DNA from: Symbiodinium kawagutii
Taxonomy: Eukaryota > Sar > Dinophyceae > Suessiales > Symbiodiniaceae
Direction: 5' to 3'
Length of the DNA: 64,000 nucleotides
NCBI GenBank assembly: GCA_009767595.1
Contig: VSDK01016836.1
Coordinates: 190,688 to 254,687 of the forward strand
Of this stretch, positions 48,354 to 59,138 are shown in pieces. The notes beneath the pieces are model-generated. The model made no database searches and was not told where the DNA came from. It saw only the letters and a list, made by a program, of their open reading frames with translations. Both the position numbers and the translations under genes were made by a program. Numbering within the stretch: the first letter of the stretch is position 1; every line of letters begins with the position of its first letter.

Positions 48354-49179
48354 GTAGTTAACTTCCAGTAGCAAGAAGATATGGCAAGGTTCTAACAAAG
48401 TCCCAGCTACTAGAAGTTAACTACCGGTTCATAACAAGGTAGGGACTTCTCGGATCATAGAAGATATGACAAGGTTCAACCACAAAGTCCTAGAAGATAT
48501 GAGTTGGGTCGCAAAGCGCTAAAAAGTGGTAGGAATCGCCCAATCGCTACTCGTAAGTTCGTTGTGAATCAACTGAAAGAGCTGGTGGCCCAGGGCCCAG
48601 CTTGTAGGGACTGATCATCCAATGGTGCTGGATGGTTGGTGGTGATGGTTGATGGTGATAGTAATGGTGGATGGTTGGTTGTGGTACTGGTTAATTAGCC
48701 ATTATCCATGCTTGGTGCTTCATTGTCAATCACCACTGGTGATGGTTGGTGCTGATGGCTATGAATCCTAACGGTTTTTCCAATAGTAATGGTCCATGGT
48801 TGATGGCTGGTTGATCAGCCTAGTACGCGTTCGTAGTCATCAAACATTCACCACGGGTTGACCAACTTTCAATGAATGATATTGATAGTCACCACTATTG
48901 ATTGATCACCACCATTAGTATGCATAGGTTGGATTGTAATCCCTATAACCAGGGCTAGTAACCAGTTGCTAGGTGGGCATGCACATCCAAGTGGACTGAT
49001 CGTTGAATGGTAATGGTCATTAACTAGTGGTTGACCAATTATTCACTAATGGTGTTGATAGTCCCTACCATTGATGTTGCCATGGTGCAGGGTTAATGAA
49101 CCACCAAAAGTCATTGGCTACGAAGCTTCACGAACCTTCCAACAGAAACTTTTTTGCTTTTGCCATGTCGGACTTCAAT

Positions 49180-49284
49180 ATGGCTGTTTCTCAAAATAGG
49201 GCCCCCCCAAAATGCTTGGTTTACTATTATAAATGATTGATAATGGATGATTTAAGGGTCCCCCATCTTGAGAAACCACCATAT
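49180..49284 (+). mobile_element. MITE family B
   Basis: ATATGGCTGTTTCTCAAAA to TTGAGAAACCACCATAT. Confidence 0.8.
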
Positions 49285-49559
49285 GGTTTGCGCACGGCCG
49301 TTTCAGATGTTTGGGGACCGTCATTTAACCAAACAGTGCTCTGAATTCGGAGGAATCCTGGATCACAGGCTGGGACAGATGCATCATCCCACCCTGTGGG
49401 ATGCTTTTTCCAACTGCATGTCAAGAATCATGGATCTTTCCAGATGTTTCCAGTCATTTTCAATGAGTAAATCACCTCTTTTGAAAGCATATCTATAGGA
49501 TAGGGGTTTGTTGAGCCATCATAAGGGGTCCGATCCCAGGAACCCCAGCCATCCAAGAG

Positions 49560-49595
49560 GTCCACCGGGCGACGCTCAACACCGGTGCTGGTCAG
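49560..49595 (+). CDS. KR exon 4: helix before the third strand
   Basis: Reads VHRATLNTGAGQ in phase 0 between an AAGAG acceptor and a GTTAGA donor. It fits the segment just before the GA-x-V strand of KR domains. An upstream acceptor at CCCCAG would add AIQE. Another frame through this island is also open and reads TPVLVRLDGDLAMCTV, so the assignment is moderate. Confidence 0.5.
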
Positions 49596-49757
49596 GTTAG
49601 ATGGGGATCTCGCCATGTGCACCGTGATCGAGGCGTGGGGATGGGCCACAAAGGTTCCTCTGCAGCCCTAAACTCCGCCAGGGGCATGTGAGGCTGTGAT
49701 CTTGCGCACTTTTTTGGGCTACCGCCAACTTGATGGCTACTTGATGGATCATCATAG

Positions 49758-49877
49758 TTGGCAGTGGGTCAAAACCCTTAGTCCCCTCGGTTCCCCATTA
49801 TTAACCATGGTTTTCCCTATGAAATTGTTGATGGAAATCCCCCATTAATTGGTTGGTTAACTGCTTGACCCATGGCC
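49758..49877 (-). mobile_element. MITE family A, short form
   Basis: GGCAGTGGGTCAAAACCC to GCTTGACCCATGGCCA, reverse orientation, in the KR exon 4-5 intron. Confidence 0.85.
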
Positions 49878-51108
49878 AGTTCATGATTGATCATGATTGA
49901 GCGCATGAAGCCATTGCAAGGGCAAGCGCGTTGCGACGTGGGGGATGCTGACTCCAACGAAAAATTGGTACCAACGAGGCAACCGACCATGGCTCGCCAT
50001 CACAGCATCCAGCTTGTGAACGGTTCGGATAACGCTGCATTGTGAATGGTATTCATGTGGATAGTAACCATGCCCGTGAAGTTGCTGTGGCAGATAAGTG
50101 TTGAAGGTAATGGTACGTTAATATTAAATATATCATCAAGCGGAGGGGGTGTAATGGACCTTCCATAATTGTCATTTTGAATAGTAACTGCAAATGCTTG
50201 CACTCTCGGAAGAGTGGACTCATGTTTAAACGCGAGCCACGCGATTGCGACCCTTGCAGACAAGGGGCTGCCGTGCTGCAGGTCTTTTGGACGGTTAGGG
50301 GGGACATGCTGTTGGCGGAGCCCTGTTTTTTCTGTTGGTGCTATTACCCTCCAGTGTAAACGCACCTGGATGGCTGGAAAATCACCAGTTTTTTCAATGG
50401 AAAATCTAAGGGAAATGAAATCAGCTATAAATGTTGGATTTTCTATTGCCAGGTGAAGCTACAAGAGAGTAGCTTCCATTCTGGTTGTCAACATGGATCT
50501 CTAATTCCCCACATCCGATGGACAATCTCCAACAATTTCAGACTACTGGTGGCTCATCAAATCTTAGCAATACCGATTTAGCGGTAATAACCTCCAGGAT
50601 TCAACTTACCACGGTTTCACCTCATTGTTTTTATACATGCCAAATATACATCAGTGTAGAGCAGTGTTATTTTTCAGACCTATACAGACATAGACAATTC
50701 ATGATTGATACAACTAGTTTTAACCTACCGTATTACGTTCCACTCCTAAATCATAATTCACCAGAGGTGATGGGTAGTCACACACGTCACGCGAATTTTC
50801 AAGCTGCCCTCCCTGCACCTGCAGCTGGGTGTGGGCTCTCAAAAGGTGCAGCTGAGGCTCATTTATGGACAGAGGGTGCCTCAGATACCAACTGTTTCTT
50901 TCATAAGTCATCTAGATATAGTGCTATGAGCAGTATAAACCATGTCTATCAAAGTGATTTGTCCTCGAAAGACGTCCAAAAACCATGGAGATATGAAAGT
51001 TCTCTGACCACCCAAACCATCCGAAACCATGGCTATCCAAGCCATCAAAGTTGGATGTGACCGACCATGGCTAAGCCTTCAAAGTTGGATCAACTGACCA
51101 ATCCTTAG

Positions 51109-51177
51109 GCAGCCGTGCGCTCGGTGCAGGCGTCCAGAGTCGACTGCCAGGAGACGTTGCGGTCAGCCCTCGCGGGC
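51109..51177 (+). CDS. KR exon 5: third strand and Asp
   Basis: Encodes AAVRSVQASRVDCQETLRSA followed by LAG. This fits the GAEVxxxxxDVxDxxxLxxxLA region of PKS KRs, with the conserved Asp retained. The acceptor is CCTTAG before GCA. The donor GTCAGG is phase 0 and joins cleanly to the next exon. A later donor, GTTAAT at 51200, would break the frame. Confidence 0.7.
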
Positions 51178-51261
51178 GTCAGGGGCACTCAGCGGCCAGG
51201 TTAATGGACCAAGTGGAGGCCAAAGGGTCAAGACAGGCACCCAAAAGCCATAGGTAGTTCA

Positions 51262-51451
51262 CATGGGGGTTTCTTTGAGTTTGATTGATTGCCTATGAAA
51301 TCAACCTGTAGGTAGTTTGGTTAATGGCTATCAATGACTAATGATGCTATCAATGACTAAAAATGGTTGAAACCCCCTAAAATGGTTTGGTTGATTGCTA
51401 TCAATGGCTAATGTAAAAGATGATTTGGGTCCCCTAGTTGAGAAATCTCCG
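51262..51451 (+). mobile_element. MITE family B, enlarged
   Basis: GGGGGTTTCTTTGAG to GTTGAGAAATCTCC, with an internal partial duplication around TGGTTTGGTTGATTGCTATC. Confidence 0.6.
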
Positions 51452-51977
51452 CAGAGTTGGATCGGTCATGGGATGTGAACAGCTGGGGTACAGGGAAACT
51501 AGAACCACTAATGGTTGGCTATGGATATCCCCAGAAGTTAATGAATAGCTGGTTGATCATTGGGGACAAGCAACTGGTTGATTAATTATTGGGGAAAGTA
51601 ACAAGCTAGCGATAGCTGGCTCGTGAGTGGGGAATGAGAAACTGCTATACCAATGTAGTCCAATCTATACACATATACCGCAGGGGCTGGTCATACTACC
51701 CCATTCTGTTGGCTACTTTGTACACCTGAAGGCCGTCATCGAGCAAACATTAAGAAACCAACCATGGTAAATTGGTCAATCACCCCAACTATTTCCCCTC
51801 TGCAGTGGTTTAGTCATGGGGATCTCACACAGCAATAATTGGCCAGTTTCCAGCCCATTTTTGCCCCAGTATTGTGCACTGTTGACCATGATTGAGCATG
51901 GCTACAAGCATAGTTATAGCAATGTTTGCAACCATCATGGTTGCAGTGTACATTAACTACTATTATGGCTGCTTAAT

Positions 51978-52059
51978 CAGTTATAGTAATAGTAGTTATG
52001 TACAACCATGATTAAGCATGGCTACAATCAGTGCACATAACTACTATTACTATACCATG
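51978..52059. repeat. Inverted repeat, about 20-bp arms
   Basis: GTTATAGTAATAGTAGTTAT at about 51980 pairs with ATAACTACTATTACTATA at about 52039. It lies just upstream of KR exon 6. Confidence 0.65.
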
Positions 52060-52123
52060 TTGAACCACCACCCTGGGGAGATTTGGGACGCTGCTTGGAT
52101 CTCAGCTGATGGCACATCGTTAG

Positions 52124-52204
52124 GTTCGTAACGTCACGGGGGTCTTCCATCTGGCTGGGGTCTTGGATGACGGCATCATTGGAGGAGCGGGGGATGCCGC
52201 CGCG
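52124..52204 (+). CDS. KR exon 6: HLAGVLDDG loop
   Basis: Encodes VRNVTGVFHLAGVLDDGIIG, a near-canonical PKS KR segment (GVFHLAGVLDDG). The LDD triplet marks B-type stereochemistry in modular PKSs. An in-frame TAG lies directly upstream, so the start at GTTAG/GTT is fixed. The 3' end is uncertain: GTCGAA is used here, but the frame stays open to a TAG at 52226. Confidence 0.85.
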
Positions 52205-53404
52205 GTCGAAGCCTAGACCGGCGCTTCCTGGCTACGGCCAGTTAAAACTAGGGAAAGTACCAGTTAATTAATGGTGGTAGTTACCCTACTTCTAACTAAA
52301 CATTTGATGATGATGACTATAGGATACTATAGGTTACATTGTCCACCAGTTACCCTAGTTAGTTGATTAATGATGTTAGTACCAGTACTAGACTTGACTA
52401 TCGTAACTGGTAGTTACCCTGGTTATAACTATAGTCAAGCAGTTGCCCAGGTTATAGCCGTAGTTGTACAACTATATATTCCCCTATGTATGATAGTTAA
52501 TTATAACTATACGACCATACACATATGTATTTACACAGACATATTTAGACAGATATAGCTGGTCAGGTGGGTTATAGATTTGATTGCCAACTTCTAACTG
52601 GGGGTGGGCAGCTAAAAGATTTGTATATGCCACATATGCATACGGGTATTTGTTGGATCTTGCCATTGGGGTTTGTACATTTCACCAAGGGTAGCATATC
52701 AAGATGGAATGAAGGCAACAGCAGACAAATGTGAGGCCATATTCCGAGTATATCAACTATATCCAGCGTGGAGTTATTTGGAGTTGCTTGTGCATCCGCA
52801 AAATGGCCATCCTGACGGCAGCTGCTCTGGTATCATTTTTCAGATTTAAACATCAACTAACGTGGACCATCAACTACACATGTCACACTCCCATCAGCAT
52901 GAAATGAACCCGACTTGCGGGCCAGTCACTGTGAAGCTCCGGGTTCCAGGAATGACAGAGGAGAGAATGAGGAAGGCGGCTGGTGGGCACCGAAGGCTTG
53001 GTGGCACCTACTAGGAGATTTTAAATGAACCAATTGCAGCTTTTCTGGGGGGTCAACTCAAGTTCTGATACAGTTCTGAAGTTCAAGTTCACCAGGTTCC
53101 CATCCTCCTGTCATGGCAGACCTTGGCCAGAAACCTTGGGTTGTGAAGGGAATCTGTGCATTTGGAAGAGGTTTTAATGTTGGGTGAAGGGATCGTTACT
53201 AGGAAAAATTGCTTCTCAGGGCCCAGACCCAAGTGTTGGCTGCTGCTGGGACGTTGGCTGTCAGCTTGGCCACCTTGGTCAAGGGGGGGCTGATCAGATG
53301 ATCCTCAAACAGGGAGTCTCGAATTGGACTAACAGCACTTGTTCTTATGTTCTTATAGACCTGATGCTATTGTGTTTGCAACTGTTGTCGTTGGTTTCGT
53401 TGTC

Positions 53405-53530
53405 CTCGGTTGTTGTTGTGAATGTGAATGTTATTTTTTCTGTGGTCACTTCTTTTTTTTGGTGTTTTAGTTTTAGTTGTATTGTTGATCTTATCGTTGT
53501 TTGTTCTTGTTGTTGTTGTTGTTGATGATG
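53405..53530. repeat. GTT-rich simple sequence
   Basis: T/G-rich tract ending in (GTT)n in the KR exon 6-7 intron; its open frames look artefactual. Confidence 0.85.
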
Positions 53531-53905
53531 CTAACTTTGTTGTTGTTTCTTGGGTTCTTCACTTACAAAGTGCCAGGCATGCCTGGATGACCATGATCCG
53601 GGCTAGAGCTGCTCGCTGAACATCCGCGTGAGTTCGTTTGGTGATTTGTTGCCAGGGGCACCCTCACTAACCAAGGACTCCTGGCAGGACCAAGCAATGT
53701 GAAACTTGGATGTGCAGCTGGGCTTCTGACTGGGATACAAGACATGGTAGATGAATGTAAATGCCCCATGATCAGGGAGGTGAACGAAGCCCTAAAACCA
53801 TGGTTAGTGACCAGTTATAAGTCCGAACACCATGTTATAACCTCTAAAACCATAGGAATTGGGACGAGTCATGACCCTAAAACCCATGGCTTCACCAATC
53901 AGCAG

Positions 53906-53953
53906 TACCAGGTGGCGCAGCCCAAGTGTGGCTTGCTCCTGGCTTTGCTCCAG
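53906..53953 (+). CDS. KR exon 7: catalytic lysine helix
   Basis: Encodes YQVAQPKCGLLLALLQ in phase 0. It matches the FxxVxxPKVxGAxxL helix that carries the catalytic Lys of KR domains. The acceptor is AATCAGCAG and the donor is GC (CAG-GCAGCC). Joined to the next exon, Lys lies 23 residues before the catalytic Ser. The same frame stays open to 54049, so a non-exonic reading is possible. Confidence 0.6.
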
Positions 53954-54704
53954 GCAGCCAAGGACTGCCTCCTTTCAAGGGGGGCACACCTCTGCGGTGG
54001 ATTGTGGAATCCTGTGGATAGCTCATGGGAGGCCAACAAGATAGTGAAGTAACAAGGCCTATGAAGCCAACTATAGCTACAGTAACTTTAGATGCCAACT
54101 TAGAAGCCAACTTTAGTATCCATGGTAGATAAGTTTGTATAAACTTAATATATCTACCGTGAAACCAGTAATAAGTGCTACAGTAACTTAGAAGCCAACT
54201 TTGGCTGCCAGTTTCATGGTGGAACGAGCTTCTTACGCGGCGAATCTAAACCAACTTATAACTTGTCATAACTGTTGGGTACCACTCTGTACCATTCCTT
54301 CGAAGGCAGCTTTGTCAGCACAAGAGTAAGCAGAGGGAAAGGATCGTTTGGAATTCTGGGAACAATATGTGCATTGAACTGGCCCATTCTGCGGGCTACT
54401 CATAGACTTGTGGTGTAGTTTTGGGGCGCCAGAGGGTAGATAAGTCCAAGGTCAACATGACCAGTTGTTCGGTCGGTCTTTCATCAAATACTGTCTGATG
54501 TGGGAATCGGAACGTGTCACAACCGACCAGACAACAAATTGTTCGGTGAACATCCCAACAGCTAGACTATACAATTTCATCAGTTCATTCTTGGACTATA
54601 CAATTTTTCGGTTCATTTTAGGGATGTGACTCTTCCTAGACCACTTGGATACATGGCTTTTCATCGTTGGTCGGTGCATGTCTGTGCAATCAGCAATGCT
54701 TCAG

Positions 54705-54776
54705 GACTTGGATTGGCCTCTGCAGTGGGCATTGGGTTTCTCCTCCACTTCTTCGCTCTTCGGCTATGCCGGACAG
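54705..54776 (+). CDS. KR exon 8: catalytic serine
   Basis: A 72-nt phase-0 exon ending FSSTSSLFGYAGQ, the FSSxxSxxGxxGQ hallmark of PKS KRs. The second Ser is catalytic by alignment. It starts DLDW, as expected for the strand before the serine. The acceptor is GCTTCAG and the donor CAG-GTGCGT. The following intron is 6906 nt and contains both BTB genes. Confidence 0.85.
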
Positions 54777-55591
54777 GTGCGTTCGAACGCAGCGCTGCCA
54801 GGGCGGGTGTTGGGATGGAGCGATGAGCTGAGCCTACCTGGGACCACCCAGCGCGGGCCGCCCTTTAAAGGGCCTTTAAAGAGGGAGCGAGGCCAGGAGC
54901 CACCAGGAGGGTTTCAACCAAATGGTGGGTAATTGGTTCCTAAACCCCATACATCCCGATACATCATGATCAACGAGATGTCAATTGTCAACTAGGCCAA
55001 GCTTGCGTGATCGACCATAGATTCTCGTGGCACTGATGCTTCAAGTTCGCAAGGAGTCTGGTTGAGAGGGAGATGCTAAGGACAACTTGATTTGTTTTGT
55101 TCTAACAAGGCTTCACAACTCTTCACATGGGTGTTTCTCGATTCATAAGCGTATATGCATATTCTACGACAACTGCTAATGTATTAGAAAAAAGCGATTA
55201 ACCATTCTTAACCAGTACCGAAACCATTCCTGTACGCAAGGAACCATACGAACAATGACAAACACATCTTTTCATGACATCATTGCTAAACTTTGATACT
55301 TGTGCAAATATGACAAGGAGCTACCAATTAGAAGGACTAGTGCTAAACAGAAGCCAGTGTTTCTGTGAGAGTTGTTGACCACCATCAGAAGATTGATAAT
55401 TGCTGAGAGCAAAGGGGTAGCACCCCGTGTCACTCCGAAAGTCATGATCACTCTTCAGTTGCCACATACTGCAAAAAACAAGAACGGCTTCGTGCAGCAG
55501 ATTAACATGCTCAAGCTCGATGGAGGTGTTGTTGTGAGAGCGGCTGCCACAAGTGACAGCAAGTGACAGCAAGTGACGGCGGCTTGTTGCC

Positions 55592-56305
55592 ATGACCAAA
55601 GTGAAGCTGAAGCACCCTGATTTGACGCACCACGATCGTAGCATCATGGTGCGAATGCGGAAATTCTGGATGGAAGGCCATCTATGTGACGTTGTGGTGA
55701 AGAGCCGCGATGGGGGAGAGCACCGCGCACACACCAATGTGTTGTCCGCCGCCAGCATTGTTCTGGAGACTCTGCTAGGTGGACCATTTCGTGAAGCAGA
55801 CTGGGTTCGACGAGGAAAGCCCATACCAATCTGTGCTTCTGATGCATGTGTGGTGGCCTTGCTTGATTACATCTATGGTGGACAACCTGAAGTGCACTTG
55901 GAAGATTCCATTGAGCTGCTGAGACTTGCAGATGCTTACGACTTTGCCATGGCCAAAGTGAAGCTGAAACACCCAGATTTGACACACCACGATCGTAGCA
56001 TCATGGTGCGAATGCGGAAATTCTGGATGGAAGGCCATCTATGTGACGTTGTGGTGAAGAGCCGCGATGGGGGAGAGCACCGCGCACACACCAATGTGTT
56101 GTCCGCCGCCAGCATTGTTCTGGAGACTCTGCTAGGTGGACCATTTCGTGAAGCAGACTGGGTTCGACGAGGAAAGCCCATACCAATCTGTGCTTCTGAT
56201 GCATGTGTGGTGGCCTTGCTTGATTACATCTATGGTGGACAACCTGAAGTGCACTTGGAAGATTCCATTGAGCTGCTGAGACTTGCAGATGCTTACGACT
56301 TGCCA
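55592..56305 (+). repeat. 357-bp in-frame tandem duplication of the BTB domain
   Basis: Unit 1 starts at ATG 55592 and unit 2 at ATG 55949, exactly 357 nt (119 codons) apart. Differences lie only in the first 40 or so bases: Thr/Ala at codon 2 and three silent changes. I see none afterwards. TTGCCA occurs at both junctions and could have mediated the event. This implies a very recent duplication or a conversion tract. Confidence 0.9.
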
Positions 56306-57610
56306 CAGTTGGCAGAGGCAATCCATGCAGGCTTCCGTGAGAGTGCTCCACTGGCAACAGCCCTGAAAATGTTTCAAGAATTGGAGGGTTTGCCTGGTTT
56401 GAAGGCTGCATGTGCAGACAGAGTGGCCTTGAACTTCAAGGCTTGTGCCCAACATCCAGGCTTTCTCCAACTCTCTCCGACTCAACTGGGCGAAATCCTG
56501 CAAAGAGATGATTTGAATGTGCCCCGGGAAGACGCCGTACTACAGGGAATTTGGAAATGGCTCAATGAGTCCAAGGACAGGCACTCTTTCTTGGGTTTGT
56601 TGCTGATGCATGTTGACTTTCCATCCATCTCTTTTAAGAATCTAGTTCGAATTGACAATTTTGCTGCTTCCATTGGCCCAAAAGGGCGTGAGTTGCAGCT
56701 GGAGGTTGACAAAGCTTTGCAAACCCAGAAGAAGCGAAGCTGCAGTGAAATTGGCTCGGTAGAGTTTCTGCCTAAGAGACGATGCTTGCATCACTGGTCA
56801 CCTCATTTGGGCGCGAGCTCTGCAGGGCCACAGCAAGTGCTGGCTAGAGTCTGCAAGTCTTTGCGCTGGCATCAGGGCTTCATCTATGCTACCACTGATG
56901 ATAATAGTGACTCAAGTAGTGTCCTCTGCTGGAAGCCTGGTGAGACTGATCCGCGAGTTGTTGCGGGAGAAGGTGCAAGCGTGGCTGGACTTAATGACTT
57001 GAGCAGCTGCTGCACACTGGATGTCACTTTGGCGGGCGAGATTTTCGTGACTGATTTCGTCAATAAGAGGCTGATCAGATTTGCAAATGGGGCCGGCGAG
57101 TTGGTCATCGGGGATTTCGAGAGAGGTGTTCCGCGTGTCTCTCCAAATGGTGTCATTTATTTGGTGCAGGATAATGCCTTTCACAAGTTGGTTGGCACCA
57201 CGCTCCAACCGGTGACTGGTGAGTTGCCATTTCAGATTGGGGTTTGTATAGTGACCAAGGAAGAAGTTGTTTATTTCGAAGATGCGGACAACGGACGCAT
57301 TTTGCGGATTGGCCCGGGTGAGCCAGAACCTGCGGTGGCAGGAGAAATCACAGGTGGGCCAGCTGCCGACATTAGAGGAATGTCCGTGAGTGAAGAAGAC
57401 ACGATCTATATTTCTGATTGGGGCCAGAGCAAGGTGTGGGCATTTTATCCAGGTGACACGACCTGCATGGAAGTCTTGCAGTGCCCCAAAGGTTTGCCAT
57501 ATGGCATTGTGGCCCGGGATGGGACGCTGTATGTAAGCATGGGCACGGATGAGGACATTGACGGCGCAGTCTATGAATATGCGTTACCTCCCAAGCTGCA
57601 TCTGGAGTGA
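55592..57610 (+). CDS. BTB-BTB-BACK-NHL-like propeller protein, intronless
   Basis: A 672-residue intact frame from ATG to TGA. Residues 1-119 and 120-238 are two nearly identical copies of a BTB/POZ domain (motifs MRKFWMEGHLCDVVV and AHTNVLSAAS). A BACK-like helical region (about 240-350, with GIWKWLNESKDRHSF) and a basic Cys-rich linker (KKRSC, PKRRC) follow. The C-terminal third repeats blades such as GEIFVTDFVNKRLIRF, VVYFEDADNGRILRIGPG and DTIYISDWGQSKVWAFYPG, as in NHL/SMP-30 propellers. BTB-BACK proteins are usually Cullin-3 substrate adaptors; that role is inferred. A single uninterrupted exon contrasts with the mini-exon gene around it and suggests origin as a retrocopy. It lies on the same strand inside KR intron 54777-61682. 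Confidence 0.9.
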   Translation: MTKVKLKHPDLTHHDRSIMVRMRKFWMEGHLCDVVVKSRDGGEHRAHTNVLSAASIVLETLLGGPFREADWVRRGKPIPICASDACVVALLDYIYGGQPEVHLEDSIELLRLADAYDFAMAKVKLKHPDLTHHDRSIMVRMRKFWMEGHLCDVVVKSRDGGEHRAHTNVLSAASIVLETLLGGPFREADWVRRGKPIPICASDACVVALLDYIYGGQPEVHLEDSIELLRLADAYDLPQLAEAIHAGFRESAPLATALKMFQELEGLPGLKAACADRVALNFKACAQHPGFLQLSPTQLGEILQRDDLNVPREDAVLQGIWKWLNESKDRHSFLGLLLMHVDFPSISFKNLVRIDNFAASIGPKGRELQLEVDKALQTQKKRSCSEIGSVEFLPKRRCLHHWSPHLGASSAGPQQVLARVCKSLRWHQGFIYATTDDNSDSSSVLCWKPGETDPRVVAGEGASVAGLNDLSSCCTLDVTLAGEIFVTDFVNKRLIRFANGAGELVIGDFERGVPRVSPNGVIYLVQDNAFHKLVGTTLQPVTGELPFQIGVCIVTKEEVVYFEDADNGRILRIGPGEPEPAVAGEITGGPAADIRGMSVSEEDTIYISDWGQSKVWAFYPGDTTCMEVLQCPKGLPYGIVARDGTLYVSMGTDEDIDGAVYEYALPPKLHLE

Positions 57611-57664
57611 AGAAAATGTTTCTATCATCAAGTCTTCAGTCATTGGGGCCCGTGTCGTCTATGG

Positions 57665-57742
57665 GATCAAAATCCATTGAGGCCGACTGTCGTTCGCAGT
57701 TGTGATCAAAATCCATTGAGGCCGACTGTCGTTCGCAGTTGT
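57665..57742 (+). repeat. 39-bp perfect tandem duplication 3' of the first BTB gene
   Basis: Two identical 39-bp units, starting GATCAAAATCC and ending GCAGTTGT, lie 54 bp after the stop codon. The second BTB copy has only one diverged unit near 60819. Confidence 0.95.
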
Positions 57743-59007
57743 CCCCTGTTTTTGTTCCAGAATTGATTCTATTGAATAAATCCATTTCCTGTTTTTTTTC
57801 GCGCAATTTTGAGCACCAAAATAAAGTGGCTTCTCATACACTTGTTCACATACACACATGCAAACTAATTGGTTGTAAATGCATCCAACAGAAAAGCCGG
57901 AAAGACATCCAACTGATGCCTGACTCAGCTGGCTGTGGAGGGGCTCCACCAGTGCAGCTGATGCCTTGCAGCTGATGACTTGGACACCGCCGCGCGAGTA
58001 ATCACCTGGTACGTGGCGAGCCATTCTGCCCAGGGCCCTAGTGTCATTTGGCTACGGGTTAACATAAATCAACCAATTAATGGGGGATGATCACCAACAT
58101 CAGTGGGGAAACAATGGTTGATGATGGGGGAACCACGGGTACAGGCTTTTGACTCATAGCCATTTGGCTGATATGAACCATTATCCTTGATTGACAGCGA
58201 ATACATAACTCAACTAAACCGACTCAAGCAATATATTGCCAACTCTTCTGCACAATCGTGATAAACCGCTTTTATTACTATACAATTGCAGCTCAATGCT
58301 AGCCACTACTATGAATCGTATTTCTAACTATTATCAACCCGAGCATAAGCCCCCACTATCTTTATTACTCTGGTCATGCACTGATATCAATTGAAAACCA
58401 TTTATATGATTATTCGTCATGAGTCATGACTGTTAGTCAATTGTTAATCCAGCTTAATTGTTAGATATTGTTAGTCTTGAGTCCTGACTGTTAGTCATCG
58501 TTAATCCAGCTTATCATCATCATTGAAGATTCTGTCACCGGCAAACTGACCTGGGAGCTGAAACCCGCAATTTTTGTAGATAAAACAGACCATTACTGGT
58601 TGGTGGTTTGCCTCACATGTTTTATTTTTCCTAATACTTATTGACAAATGCTTGGTTGGCTAATATTTTTCATAGGGCTCCAAACCACCAACCAGTATAA
58701 ATAGTGGATTCTCCATTACCATGTTAGTTTACCAGAAGGTGACCGTTGTTCCTGGATATTTGCCACTCAACTTCTTTGCTTGGAAACAGTAGACCTGTCT
58801 TAGGGATGGTCCAACCATTGCCAAAAATTATTTGCAAGTGGTGCCGATCGTGCTGGTCAACGGTGAATGATGATTAATGCTGGGTAATGACGGTGAAGTT
58901 GGAATCGTCCATTCCTTGCGGTTAACGGTTCCAGCTGGAATTAATTGTTTGTTCTGGTCACTTGTGGTTGATAATGGTCGATTTTTCATGAACGCTTAAT
59001 GACGATT
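57743..59007. other. Spacer between the BTB copies
   Basis: Contains one short MITE (58048-58166). Its first 200 bp match the 3' flank of the second copy (CAAACTAATTGGTTG at 57863 and 60974), which extends the tandem duplication beyond the coding region. No further gene was seen. Confidence 0.7.
58048..58166 (+). mobile_element. MITE family A, short form
   Basis: Between the two BTB copies; GGCTACGGGTTAACATAAA to TTTTGACTCATAGCC. More diverged than most copies. Confidence 0.8.
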
Positions 59008-59138
59008 GCATATTCTACGACAAACATTATTGGAAGTAAACCATTAACCCTTCTTAGCCAGTACAGAAACTTTTCCTGTACACAAGGAACCATGCGAACA
59101 ATGACAAACACATCTTTTCATGACATCATTGCTAAACT

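Noticed and set aside
55644-56503. Several - strand open frames repeated over the BTB region
   Set aside because: Antisense shadows of the duplicated BTB coding sequence.
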